A stretch of DNA of 64,000 nt from the NCBI GenBank assembly GCA_018398805.1, contig JAGFBZ010000899.1, forward strand, positions 1-64,000, in the 5' to 3' direction. The stretch's first letter is position 1. Each line of letters begins with the position of its first letter. Below the pieces are notes generated by a model, which saw only the letters and a list, made by a program, of their open reading frames with translations, was not told the DNA's origin and made no database searches. The translations under genes and the position numbers were made by a program. Positions 22,739 through 34,900 of this stretch are shown one piece after another. This DNA comes from Hirundichthys speculiger (lineage: Eukaryota; Chordata; Actinopteri; Beloniformes; Exocoetidae).

Positions 22739-23007
22739 GGCTAGGTAACTCGTAGCATGTTCCTTAAGCCTCTTTTTTCCACAGTAAGAAATGGCGTGAT
22801 GACCTTACACAGGCATACAGTATTGGCGTTTGTAATATCAATCCACCTCTGATTCTGTTTGTCGTACGAAGTGACCAACGTTGCACCGGTCTTTATTACT
22901 AGCACTTCCTCCTCCTCACCCCGCTCCACATTTGCAACCGCTGCCTTGTTTTCACATTCACTTTCGACCAAAGTAGGTGCAGCTTGAAATATTATCAACT
23001 TGCCCAA
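22739..23007 (-). pseudogene. hAT (ZBED-type) transposase, N-terminal fragment
   Basis: The segment QRWIDITNANTVCLCKVITP and then FLTVEKRGLRNML (22744-22839) matches the stretch that in hAT/ZBED proteins follows the BED zinc finger (pattern ITn.va.cl.kD..P...Ve..GF..ml). The zinc-finger cysteines and histidines are not seen upstream, so that domain is lost. The fragment ends at a frame break just before the nested insertion; the interrupted coding sequence continues beyond it at 21437. Confidence 0.7.
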
Positions 23008-23102
23008 TCGCGTTAGGCCTGTATTGTAAAAATCTCTACCGTTAGCTACATTTTTATCGTTTCTACCGTATACCGTTTATACCGCCCACTCCTGTATTAA
23101 AG

Positions 23103-24107
23103 CTATTTTTATTTTTATTTTTAAAGGATGCATGAAGCTGAGACAACTGGTGGTGGTTGTTTCCTGCAAGAAATTAAAGCAACTTTCAGCCCCGCTCCAA
23201 CCATCTTATGAGAGACAACTCACAATCCACAAAGGAAAACCCAGGCACGTTGTGTTTCTGGAGCTCTCAAAACGTAGTAATAATACTATTTTGATCATGT
23301 CTGACATTTTCAGGTCATGTAAAAAGTAAGGATGCTATAACTTTGGAAGGCAAAAATAAGTACGCAGCAAGTCCCAATTTTTGAGCCTTTATTGTGAAAC
23401 AGCTGCTTTCCTTTGCAAAAATAATGTAACTACTAATATTCATTTCTGATGGTCATTTTCAGCCATTTTTCTCTTAACTAGGGTACTAACACATTCACAC
23501 CCATCATACCTCCATTTTTGTAATTTAGGATGATAAAAGATATCGCGATAATGTCACTTCCTTGAAAAGAGATGATGTTGTCTTCTGTGTTTTCTAATTG
23601 GTTGTCTGGAGGTTCTCAAAAGTCTATTTGGTCACATTTCTGCAAGTTTTTCTTCTTTTTTTTGCCTCCTGTTGCTGGTCAAGAATGGACACAGAGCTGC
23701 CAACCAAGCTGATAAACAAAACTTTGAGAGAATACAAGTCCAGAAATCCAGCCATACCTGTTCGAGCCAAGATGGAGTCTGTAGTATGAAAGTTGTGTCT
23801 AAAGCTAGATTGCTAAAGCAGTCCAGCTAAACCTGGAAAATGTTTGTTGCATCTTCACTACTAAATACACATTTCTTCCAAGACATTATGGAAACAGAAA
23901 TAAAATAGCAGGTAAAAAAAAATAGTGATTAACTTTCTTGGTGCACTCCTTTAAAATGCGTGCACTGTACCGGTTATATCGCCGTTTGGCTCGTGACAAC
24001 ACGATGCAGGCTGTAAAGCTGTCCCTCTTATGAACAGCTTCTACTCTGTGGAATCTGACCACTCAAGGCAATCCCACTTCATGATGTAGTTGGTTGAAGT
24101 CCCAAAA
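23103..24107. other. No gene seen
   Basis: There are short open frames at 23132-23329 and 23598-23789 on the plus strand. The latter ends in a lysine- and arginine-rich stretch but has no recognisable domain. No repeat family was identified. Confidence 0.4.
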
Positions 24108-24353
24108 TTGAATCATGGAATTACAAAAGGGCCCAACTCCATGATTTTTGCGAAATCCAGGTTATCTCCCTATCTTGTACATTAGGTTCAGAGCTATCAA
24201 AATGAATTGAAGAAAGGCCCAACTCCAGTTCATAAAGCTGTTAACTAAGGTGATGTTTTTTGCCTTGAGTTGAAGAACGGCCCAAGAGAAAAAATGCTCT
24301 CCTGAAAAATATACCTCGGTGGAGTTAGGCCCTTTTGTAACTCAGTGATTCAA
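24108..24353. mobile_element. Palindromic MITE-like element (about 246 bp)
   Basis: The ends are inverted copies. The left TTGAATCATGGAATTACAAA and the reversed right TTGAATCACTGAGTTACAAA both continue as AGGGCC.AACTCCA, for about 34 bp in all. Two further GGCCCAA blocks lie in the interior (near 24208 and 24280). No clear target duplication was found, so the superfamily is open. There is no coding capacity. Confidence 0.65.
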
Positions 24354-26160
24354 TTAAGTTTCACATTGTGGAGTTTGCAAGCCTTGGATACATGGTGGGA
24401 TTTCTTTTTCTTTTTTTTTTTTTCTTTTTTACATAGGAATTTCTTTTTTTTGAGTTTAAGATGACCTCTGAGACAAGCATTCATCATTGCAACACTTGAG
24501 ATAAATCCAGACACACAAATAAAGCATGCCATGTCTCTTTAAGTTGAGTATAATGTTTGACGTAAAAGCATTTTCTGGGAGGATGTTTAGAGTTGCTCAG
24601 TGCCACCTCAGGTGTTGCTTCGTGTGGTACTTACGAGCTCATTTTCATAGGCCAAATGAAATTACCTTCAAAGCTCCTTTTCACTTCAAATAAGAGGAAA
24701 AACGTGTGCATCTCAAGTGAATACCTCAGATCAGTGAAAGTATTATTTCCTGATGAGACTCTGTAGCCTTTGACCTTGGCGAGAACACCATAAGAGCGGC
24801 ATACGTTAATTTCACAAGAGGTATGGCCCCTCTGAGCTGCCTCAAGGTGACGCATTGAGCCAAGAATGTGCTGATTTCAGATGTGGCGAATGGCAACCAT
24901 GATGACTGTCAGATAGCTCCAGCGTTATTATTGAAAACATGCTTCACTCTGCAGGAGAGACTCGATCCACTTCTGAGAAAGCCGGCGAACCACAACAAAA
25001 ACTGAAACTGAATAATTAGTAGATCTGAAGGCTGATTTAAAAGCTTGTGTCGCGCAGGATTACCGCTTGGATCAGCCAGCGTTTGCTTACAATCACATGA
25101 CCCAATGACTGATTCCTGCGATTACTGGCTGCTCATTTCAAGCTTTTCTGATAAATCCTCTCTAAAACTTTTCTTTTAATTCATTAATTAGCTACAAATC
25201 CAGCCGGGACTTTATGTTGGCTTGCAGTTATGCTTGTATGTTCTAGACTTTGGTATTTAGCTAGGATTAATAGCAGGACTATGTTAAATTCTTGTGGTTC
25301 AGCGCCTCAGAGAGAATCATTGTTTGCAAATGCTAATTTATTTAGCTGGAGACATTAAGTCTAATGTAGTACAACCAGTTTATATCGAGTGGATTGCTCC
25401 GAAATCGCTGAAGCTTATTACAAATTAGAAATGTTTCCTTGAGCAGCGATAAATAATTTTCACAAACTTATTGGACAGCTACTTTTATAAAAGCCACAAT
25501 GAATCTTTGTTATATCAACATTGTGGCAGGGTTTCAAAGGGTTCCTCAGGGAACCATCTGACCGGCCACCATCAATCTTTCTCCGTCAAGGGAGGAAAAA
25601 TTGGAGGTAGTTATCACATTACATCATTATAGTAATCATAATTTCACTTAGGCAGAGTGTTTGTGGGAAACTTTCTGGGCTCATAAAAGTGTTTTCAATA
25701 GAAATGACAAACATGAGCAGTGTTTCTCAATCTCCAATGTTCTGGTATTTTTATTTATGTTACTGCTTCTATTTGGCATTATTATTCATTAATGCATACA
25801 TATTTTGGACTTCACCAGCTGGTTTGGATGTAATAATCGACATAAGCTCTATTTGAGTGGCTTTAGCACCCTTGTTTACACATGCACATAGTGTGTGTGA
25901 ATGTGTTGAATAAGGTTTTATGTGCAGTCGATGATTTGTTGAACTGTGGAGGGATGATGAAATGACCTGATATTACTGATGTTACTCTGAGAACTTGCAA
26001 TCAGCACATGAAATATGTGTTTGGTAAAGAATCAGTCTGATTTTCTTTAACGGGTGACATTTATCTGATTGTTTTTAATGTAACAACATAGTCAGTCCAG
26101 TTTCATTCCCATTCAGTCCTGTATGTTGTAATCCATTTATAATAAAGCTCATTCCAACTG
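24354..26160. other. No gene seen
   Basis: It contains T-rich runs at 24410-24450 and homeobox-like TAATTA sites near 25180-25195, which are frequent by chance in AT-rich DNA. No open frame or repeat is supported. Confidence 0.45.
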
Positions 26161-26213
26161 AGCCCAAACATAGAATAATAATAATAATAAAAAAACAATT
26201 TATCAAAAAAAAC

Positions 26214-26895
26214 AGGCCGAGGTAAGGAACCCAAGAGATTTAATCAAATCTTCACTTCGAGGAAACCTCCTGTCCTGAGCAAACGTCAGGTGACAGTGGA
26301 GAGGAAAACCCTCTCATCAACGGGAAGGAACTTCCCAGAGAACCAGGTTCATGAGGAAAGGCCATCTGCCTTGACCTGAGCTCATAAACAGAGATGCCAA
26401 CAGACACAAAGGGAAGTCAAACCATTGCAACTTTATTTATATAGCACACATGTACATGCATGAAGAGTAAACCGATAACAGAGTGAGGAAAGAGGTTAGT
26501 GCATTATGGGAAGTCTCCCAGCAGTCTATGCCTGAAGCAGCATCACTGAAGGGATGGTTGAGCTTCACCTGAGCCAGAACTAACTATTAGCTTTATCAAA
26601 AAAGAAAGTTTGAAAACCAGAAGCAGTATCTGTGTGCTGAACCCCAACTGGGAGCTGTTTCCACCAGAGAGAGGCCTCATAATCGAAGGCTCTGCCTCCT
26701 CTTTTACTTCTGGAAACTCCAGGGACCACAAGTAAGTCTGCAGTCTGGGAGCGAAGAGCCTGGAGAACTCTGATGGGATAGTACTTGAATTATGCCTTTT
26801 AAACTATAGCCTACATTTTTACAGGAAAGCCTGGAGAAGTTAGACTGGAGAAATATTTGGAAAAATGTGATATTTCCTGCTAATCCTCATCAGGC
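26214..26895 (-). mobile_element. L2-like LINE fragment (3' UTR and ORF2 end), minus strand
   Basis: From 26219 the sequence (GAGGTAAGGAACCCAAGAGA) follows the same order as the fragment starting at 16236: AATCAAATCTTCAC, then a GAGGAAAACCCT block, then GGCCATCTGCCTTGACC near 26365, then CACCTGAGCCAG and AGGGACCACAAGTAAG.CTGCAG near 26721. This is the 3' part of a fish L2-like family in reverse. A minor difference is an internal CAACTTTATTTATATAGCAC near 26428. An (ATA)n tract at 26174-26190 adjoins the 3' end and may be its tail. Confidence 0.65.
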
Positions 26896-26900
26896 CTGCT

Positions 26901-28404
26901 ACTACAACTAATTATCACTTTTAAAATTACATTTCACTCACATTCAGCCCATGTTTCTGATATTTTGTTTTCAGTGTGGGTGCCGTCATAGACTGTAAAT
27001 GAAAAATGGGTAAAGATCATGTGAATTTGTTCATCGGTTTGTGACCTGCTGTTGAAAGACCTTTGCTAAATTCCTTCATCTTTTTGGAGCCAAGTGACCA
27101 TATTTGGACAAGTGGGTGGAGCTGGATAGTAATCCTTGAAAGCTGATTGGACAAAAATATGCTACTTTCAGAACTAATATTCAGTAAATCAAAGCTTTTA
27201 TTTGTAGTTATATCTCAGAAGTACTACCAGCTCACTGATGAGATTAATCTCACAAATGTAAACATACTGACTTTAATTCTCTGAAAGCCTGCCCCCAGAG
27301 GCCATCAGTGGTATTGTGTTTTTTACTCACAGTATCTTTGCATCCAGGAGTTTATGACATCCATCCATCCTTTTCAACAGGATGAGGTCATGATTTACAT
27401 TTATGTTCCTGAATATAGAAAAACGTATAAACCAGGATCATAAACCTATCGCAAAACACATTCAGAGGATACTTTTGAAAGTAACCTTTTTACCTGGGCC
27501 TTCACTGTAAAGCTCATTCAACATAACTACGGTATCTTTGTGTCAGCACGGTGGATCAGGTTTAGGCAAGTAAAGAGTAGTTTCCTGCTCGGTAACTCAA
27601 CCCAGAGTTTTCTCTGACTCTGGGTATGGCCATGTTTTGGTAAAAGGGGGTCACCAGAAAAGAAAATATAATCTGAGACTAATACCTGTCCAGCTTGAAA
27701 AAAAAAGACACACACATACTTCCACAGAGCTGGATGGTGTGTCTAAATTCAGAGTTTTGAGGTCCCGGTGGAGGATATTATTCATATTGAAAGAAGGTAT
27801 TGATCTGACCAGTTTAACTTCAGTTTGTTGAAGTTTGTGATGCTTGTTGGCCGTACGCCTTTCTGATATCTGTCAGTATTCTTTAAAACTGTGCACATTG
27901 GCGTACAGGCTGTACAGGTAAAGGTCTTACATCCTCCATAAAGAAAAGCTAAAGATCACCGCTTTCCTTTTCATTTTTTTTAAATTCATTTTCACACTCT
28001 TAACGGTTATTTACTTCTGGAGAGTTGCACTTCTTCTTTTGTGTTTTTTTTTTCATAAAGAAGGAGCTGAAAATGCACACATGTGAGACTGTGTTTCATT
28101 TCTCCACCTCTGCAGATGCTGAAAGCGCTTTATACACATTTCTCCACAATAACTTTGCTGCAGTTGGGCTGCAAGTGGGAAAGGAATCACTTCTTGGCAT
28201 TTCTTGGTTGCGTTTCCTTCCTGATTCACAGATACCCTCGAGGTGTTGTTCGTGTTTTTGTTCCCCCTCAAACTCAGCAGGGCTTTTATTCTATTTGTGA
28301 TCTATTTACCCATTTTACTGCTACTGACACTGTTTGTGTCACCCTGAATTAAATTGTCTTACAAACCTATCCAGCATACAAAGTTTTTACACTTTGAGAC
28401 ATAA
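26901..28404. other. No gene seen
   Basis: Short open frames at 27527-28352 on both strands show no recognisable domain. One possible short exon on the minus strand is discussed among the rejected items. Confidence 0.45.
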
Positions 28405-28486
28405 AGAGTCACAGGCTGGGAGTTGAACTTGCTGCAGTCACTATTGCCTGCTCAGCCGAGGGGCAGTCCACTCTGGCAGCCCAGTT
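28405..28486 (-). mobile_element. tRNA-derived SINE fragment
   Basis: Read on the minus strand, the sequence has a tRNA-like head: an A-box-like TGCCAGAGTGG (28468-28478), then about 37 nt, then a B-box-like AAGTTCAACTCCC (28418-28430) followed by AGCCTGTGACTCTTTATGTC. The order CTGCAGC..GTTC.A.TCCC.GCCTG is familiar from tRNA-derived SINEs in fish. The copy is worn and lacks a clear tail. Confidence 0.5.
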
Positions 28487-28740
28487 TTCATAGTCAAAGA
28501 AGAAATTTTGAGTTTTGTTATAGTTTCTGGCCACAGACAGCTGTTTGATTATGCAAACAAGGAGGCGTGCTGTTTGTGTGCTGGGATGACGTCCACGTGA
28601 TCCAGGAATGTGAAATGAGCACAGCGCTGAAATTCCAGTCGTTACGTGTTGTTGACATAAATCGTGAGAAGATCACTTCCCAGCAACGAAGGTTATAGAA
28701 TCAGGAATGAGAGGAGGGCAGATAAATCAGTTTGCTTTTG

Positions 28741-28757
28741 ATTATTATTATTATTAT
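28741..28757. repeat. (ATT)n microsatellite
   Basis: A short ATT trinucleotide repeat of about 5-6 units followed by T-rich sequence. Confidence 0.8.
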
Positions 28758-28864
28758 TTTTTAAGATTTAGAAGCAATATTTATCATTAAAAGCCAGGCG
28801 ACGATTTTGAAAAAAGCAAAGGAAGACATATATTTCCTTCTCTCACAGTACAGAGTGTTTTAGC

Positions 28865-28940
28865 TGCGTTTGACTTGGGAGTGAAACCCAGGTCACCAGA
28901 GGCCGCATCCACCCCTCTACCAGCCCAACCACAACGCTCT
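28865..28940 (-). mobile_element. Second tRNA-like SINE remnant
   Basis: On the minus strand it reads TGGGCTGGTAGAGGGGTGG, an A-box-like segment with the GGTAGAG expected of the D-arm. About 20 nt later comes GACCTGGGTTTCACTCCC, which resembles the variable-loop/T-arm B-box GGTTCRANTCC with one change. It could be a SINE head or a tRNA pseudogene. It cannot be a functional tRNA, because the anticodon region is shortened and no acceptor-stem pairing is visible. Confidence 0.4.
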
Positions 28941-28945
28941 CGCTT

Positions 28946-31900
28946 TCCACCACGCTGGTGCAATGTGAAGAACCGCTTTCTGTTACCTTCACACAACCCC
29001 TAATGTGGTGGGAAATATTCAACGGTCACTGCTCATGAACATGGCCATATGTGCACTGTCAAACCTGTCCTGCAGACAAGAGCTGATGGACAAGAGCGGT
29101 TCAAATGAAAGTCACATCACAACAACAAGTGAGAGGTTTTATTTAGTGATGAATAAGGGATATCTGCGATTGCAAAATTATCCCCTCCCCGGCTTTCCAG
29201 CGCTTTTCTGTGCCTCTCGGTTACAAGCAGCACTGACAGAATTCCTAATAAGAGCCAGATATGAGCTGCCAAATTCTTCTCGGTGGTTTTCTGAGCGCTG
29301 ATGTCAGAGATGCAGCGGAGCTGAAAGCTGGAGCCGATGATTTAGTTTGCCTGCTTGCGATATGAAAAAGCTGATGGGAAGTCTGGCTTCAACTCATGTG
29401 CTTTATTTGTTTTCGACGGTCTTCTGCGTTTTTCGCTAGGGTTTAAAAAGTCAGCCTGAATCCACGCGGCTGTTTATTCTTTGAGATTCATTGCTTTTAA
29501 TCACAAAGTTCATAAAAATCCAATTAAGTCGTCGCCGTTTCTTGTTCAGACACTTTTAGCCTAAAGGGAATCAATCAACTTGAGATAATTACCTGTGACT
29601 TACAAGGTTTCATGCACTCGGCAAGATGAAACGCAAATATAAATATTTTATTTTACACTTAGGTATTTTATCAGCGCATCAAATATAATTTTATGGTTTG
29701 CTTTTAATGAAGTTATAGATATGTTTGAAGTTAATAACGGCATCTCCTGTGTAATATAGCAACAACAGAGGAGGAAAAAAAGGCCAACAAAGAATGCTTT
29801 TTTTTACAGTTTTAACTGGCATGAAGACTAACAGGATCAGTTTTATTAGTGTTGTCTTTTGGCCGCAAGTGGTTTAGATTTTGGGGAGGTCAGGGGCCGT
29901 CATACGTCTTAATCAGCCTGTAATAAGTATCAGCGTGAACTCTCACCTCCGTCATCTCTAGCCTATTGCTCCAGACTGGATCTCCAAAGTCTTTCTCATT
30001 AAATGACTCTTCCTCAGAGCTCTTTGTTAACTTTTGTGGCCACATATTTGTGTCTTGAGTTGTTTTCTTTTTAATACTAATTGCAAATTCATCCTCCAAC
30101 AGACCCAACTCAATAGCAGCAGTGTCCCTGCTAAAATGTTGAAGTTTGTTTGTCATGCCTCTTTGTGGGACAAATTTAGGTCGTAAGGCTGCAATGATCC
30201 AATTAAGTTGGAGGGAAAAAAAGGGATTAAGCATTTTAATTGGTGAAGGAGTGAAAAATACAGACTCGCAGAAAAGTCCATATAAGCAGTTGGTTCGCTT
30301 TTTTTGTGAGGTGGAGGTTGTGTCTGACAAAGACGACCGAGCAAACGTGACACCCTCAGGAGAAACAAGTTGGGCAGACCCCCCAGATGTCTGTGTGCTC
30401 AGCAAATGCGATTAGGGGTCAATTAGGAGAGGAACATTTTGACACATGTCTTATATTTGGAGTGAGAAGAATCACATATCAGCAGCAGAGGAAGATGAGG
30501 ATTGTGTGGGTGATATTCAATACATTACTGATGTTGAGTCCACAAGGTGCCTATGAGTTTATGCTCAGTCTTAACCTGAGAAGTAAAATGTCTTTCCTCT
30601 CAGACTGTCTCATTCTTCTAAAGACCCTGAATGCTGCTGCTCAATAAAAGAAAAGAAAAAAAAAGCTAGGAAGAGGCAAAACCAAGATTTAAAGTCCAAG
30701 TAAACAGGAAAGAAAAACAGATTCTGAGTTTGTCACGTAACAGAAAAATGTGTAATTAACTATTCAGCCAAGCACAGAAGGCTAAAACAATCACCATGTG
30801 TGCAAAATTTGGTTGAAAGATTATATGAAAACCAGCACTCCTCTGCTGAAAGTCTGAAGGTACGTCTGCTGACAGCAGGAACACGGAGTGAACGTTGTTT
30901 TAACCAAAACATAGAGTTTCAAATGGTAGGTGATCCTTTTAAGGAGCATTTTGTTGTGCGTCTCATGCATGTTCGGTGCACGTGACCTGTGCTGTTAGCT
31001 AGCAGTTAGAAGCAGGGTGGACTTTAGCTGTGAGGTTCGTTTAAGCTGCCAGGCCAAATCTAACTCTCAGTATATCAGATCAGAATCTGATCTTTCTGAC
31101 TGAAGTTGTTACATTATATATTGGAAGTGATCTGATCCAATCTGTGTGTCCTATCTGACATTCCCTAATCCTAAAGTAACCTGAACTAAACTGCACAGAC
31201 ATGAAACCAAAAACGCACACTGATCCTGGAAATTTCAGTCACGTGTTCCCAACATTTTAAAATTTAAAAACCTTCTGACCCCTCTTACCAACACATTTTT
31301 GTACCGTAGGGACCTGAAGCTAACAATGCAGCTGAGCTGTCTGCACTTTTTTTTAGCATGCTAGCCGGAAAGGGAGAGAATAAGAGCAGGCGACACATTT
31401 GTTTACCGCGTCTGGAAAAATAAGGCGGATGGCCATGTTGATCCTGAACGCTCCATCACTACGGTTTACCGTGAAATGAATCCATTGAACGTGCACTTAT
31501 TACTGCTACATTGATCCCCTGCTCGTGTGTAAACCTCTAACCTCTGCTGTGCAGCGTCGTACGACACAATGTTCACTAACTACAGCCTGGTAACAACTGC
31601 AGTACGGAGCTTGTCTTTGTGATCCACTGAACATAAATTTAATTCTTTCAGTTTCAGTTTCAGCCTCTCCATATGTGCAGCTCAAGGTTTTTTTTTTTTA
31701 TTTTAATTTTGGCATCCAGGGATAAAAGCTTTTTACGATGATGAAGGCAGAACAGTTGTCAGATACTCAGCAAGATGACATGGTTGACTTGTCCAAGCCT
31801 GAATGCATCGTAGTAGGCCTATTTAGTTAGGTTATTAGGGGCATTAAATATATAGCCTGGGGCTTCATGAAGGTCCAGATTTCAGATCTAGTTAACTGTC

Positions 31901-34900
31901 TAACTCCACAACTGATTACAACATAGACCAGAATCCTTTTACATGCTTTAAGATACTGCCCTTGAATACATATAACATGTTTCCGTGCAAACCACTGATC
32001 TTGATTTAGTCTGACTGTAATTTTCTTTGGGAATCAGTCCACAACATAACACATTCTGCTGAGAAAGTACACTTACAACACAGCCATGACCTCACATTTC
32101 TACGCTCGTACATAAATTCAGTTATATATACAGGGCTTCCTACGTCACTGCATAGCTCTGTAAAACCACTAAAGCAGAGCTGCGCGTCTTGTTTTGGTAA
32201 ACACTTCTCTGGAAACCACCCCGATCAAAATGTGGCTCTGTGGCTGCTGCCAAAATTAATATGTGGTCTAATGATAGGGTTTGGCAAGCTGCCCTGCTCT
32301 ATTGATCAGATGTAAATTCTTCCAGTCCGGTCTTTTAGCCTTCTTGTGAAACACTTATCAGCAATGATTTTCTCTGTTCCTCAGCTGAATACTCCACAAT
32401 AATGCAGTATTTTCTCTTCAGCGGCTTCAGGGTTTTCAAGCAGTAAGTTGATATGTCAAATCATCAGATTTGCATCAGATTTACATACTTTAGTCCTCTG
32501 CACCCTCCAGTGGGTTAAAAGCCATTGGCCAAAAGTCTCTTGCTTAGAGGACTGCTTAAAGGAAAAAAAAAAAAAACCCTTTCTGTACTTGAGAGCATAT
32601 TTGTTTGGAGCTAAAGTAACCAGTCGAGTCTTAGAGCTATAAATTAATTCAGCGAGCAGTTGGGATTTTACGGGTACTGTTATGTGACAGCATCAGCTCA
32701 AAGTACAATTACCCAGTTGCTCCCAACTTCAGCTTTAAATCAAGCTTATTTTTCTGCACCCTTAAAGCAGGAGAGTGAAACTCCTTTGCTGTTTTTTTTT
32801 AATTAATGTATTTATTTGTTTTATTGCTTTGCTGTTATCAGCAAATTCTCATGCTTCTCAAAGTTTTTATGAGGTTCCTGAATGGCAAAAGCTGTATTTT
32901 ATGAAACCTCATAAACTAAAACTGAAAGTCCCCACTTTGATCACATCTTGATTGTTTTATTTCAAAGCAACTGTGGTGGCGTATAAAGGCAAGAACATAA
33001 AAACGATGTAAATGCCTCCGACCCTGAATGTAGTTCACTTAATTCTGAGCTGATAACGCTCTACCAGTACTTCTGTTAATATGTCATATGCTAACTAGAA
33101 AATCCAACTTGCAACTGTTTTATTTGACTTATCTATTCGTTCTTTTGTTTCACCCAATTGGAAGTTTAAAACTCCAAATTCTGATTTGTTGTTGAATGCA
33201 TCATTAGAAGAGCATGAGTGGCTCTGCCATTACAAAAGCAAACATCTGTGAAATATCGCCCGGATAAGCAACAGATCCTAGCGTTCGCCTCTGAAAATAT
33301 AAACAAGACAGGGTGGAATGAACCAGCCAATGTTTTATCAAGCGTAAATGTGACAGAGGAATCCCATTGAGATTTCTGGTTTCGAGCAGCTTACTCCACT
33401 GCTGAGAGCCGGCTGCCAGGAACAGAGGTGTAAAGACGTCGGGGGTTAAATTTGGCCCGAGTTCTCCCGAGTCCCGCCCCTGGCACATATGTTTTTTCTT
33501 CATGAAACTTCACGTGTCAGCAATGTACCTGTAGATATTTAAGACCTATGTGTATTCTCAGACTGAAAGGCAGTTCAGTTTATCTGGAACTCACAACTCT
33601 CCTTCCCTGCTAGTGGCTGTTATCACAAGACGTGTTCACAGAGCTCGCAGAATGTGCGACTCGAGCTTTAATACCTTATTTCCTTCCTGATTCACCAAGT
33701 TGCGCCTCCAAGTAATCCCCTTTCTCCCGTGACCTCAGCCAGTTGACATCTTTCAGACCGTAAGATAGCTGAGTTACAAGAGTATGGAAAAGTGTTATAA
33801 CAGAAACTTTAATACTGCAGCTTAAATGCAAGATTTGACGCAGGTGTCCTTTATTAATGCTTAAATTAAGCCAGCTGGTTAGCTCAAGTGTAAAATAACC
33901 TTTAAATCGAGCCAGCTTGACAACGCTAAATATTGTAAGGAATGCAGTAAGTAAAACCATGAAGGGTTGGTGTGTTTTTGTGCCAACCAAGTCATCATCC
34001 AGCCTTTAAAGCAGCACAAAAGACTTTTTCCCCCCATGTTCAACTAGAAGTTTCATGTGTATGCTTTTAGGAAGCCTCTCGCTGTCACGTGCTCCCATCC
34101 CTACTATCAACAAAAACCAGCCGTTTAGCAGTCCTGCAGTTTTAGTAAATGTCTTGAAGACCAGTCCACAAGACCAGGATCACATGAGTACCTAAATGGA
34201 GTGAATGGATTAACTCAAAAAATGAATTTAATCTTACATATTTTTTAAAAATATCTGCTGGACATGTGCCTGAGCAATTTCATTTGTTTTTTGTTTTATT
34301 TATTTATTTTTTTTATACATGTTCATTTTTAAAGAAGGTTTTCAGTATTGTGGGGAAGTCACTGAAATGAACATTTGTGGGACTCTGGAACGTCATGGAA
34401 GCTACATAAGTCTGAAAATGTAGCCTGTTTTTGTAATATTGTAAGATATAAATCCCAGTTCAATGTTATTATTAATAAATGATTTAAGTCATATTTCCTT
34501 ACAACTCTCTCTTTACAAGAACTACATTAAAAGGGTTGTTACAGACACACAAGATACTACACTTAAAGATGAACTACTATCAGTTTTGCACAATGGCAGC
34601 TTTTTCTAGATGATTCTGACTGGTGTGCAGATCAGAGGGATGTGTCACCTCGTGTTAGTCACAGTTTGTCAATGATTTTAGTCTATTTACTTATTATAGT
34701 TATAATTCTGTAGTCTAGGCGCACCCACTGCAACCCTGAAACCACAGAGCCCTGTCACATACCAGATCCCAGTTTAAACCTTCACAGACATTTCATTAAG
34801 ACCTTGGGAAATTGTGTCAACTTGTGTCAAGCTTCTTTTTTGAAAAAAAAATTATTTCAGCAAGGTCATGTAAGCCCAAGGGAACGCCAAAAATAACAGG

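Larger units (their letters stand above)
21050..23102 (-). mobile_element. hAT transposon remnant with 8-bp TSD, host of nested insertions
   Basis: The element runs 21058-23094 between identical TATTAAAG copies at 21050-21057 and 23095-23102, an 8-bp duplication as expected for hAT. The left end is TAGGCCTGGGCGATAT; the right end, reversed, is CAGGAGTGGGCGGTAT, so the terminal repeats share AGG..TGGGCG.TAT. Without the nested element at 21439-22724 the remnant is only about 740 bp, so it had already lost most of a transposase gene. The coding pieces read on the minus strand. An (AT)n/(AC)n microsatellite lies in the left part. It is inactive. Confidence 0.85.

Noticed and set aside
27331..27408. 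A 78-nt minus-strand segment with an acceptor TTTTCTATATTCAG and a donor CT|GTGAGT and one open frame (NINVNHDLILLKRMDG).
   Set aside because: It overlaps a CATC-type short tandem repeat and has no recognisable homology; probably chance.
32385..32442. A 58-nt segment on the plus strand with a strong acceptor (TTTTCTCTGTTCCTCAG), a donor (GCA|GTAAGT) and one open frame (EYSTIMQYFLFSGF).
   Set aside because: It is very short, matches no family I recognise, and pairs of such sites with an open frame arise often by chance in 64 kb. It needs transcript support.
2200..34125. An inverted match of about 30 bp around TGATAGTAGGGATG between 2229-2258 and 34086-34125.
   Set aside because: The similarity does not extend into the flanks; it could be coincidence.
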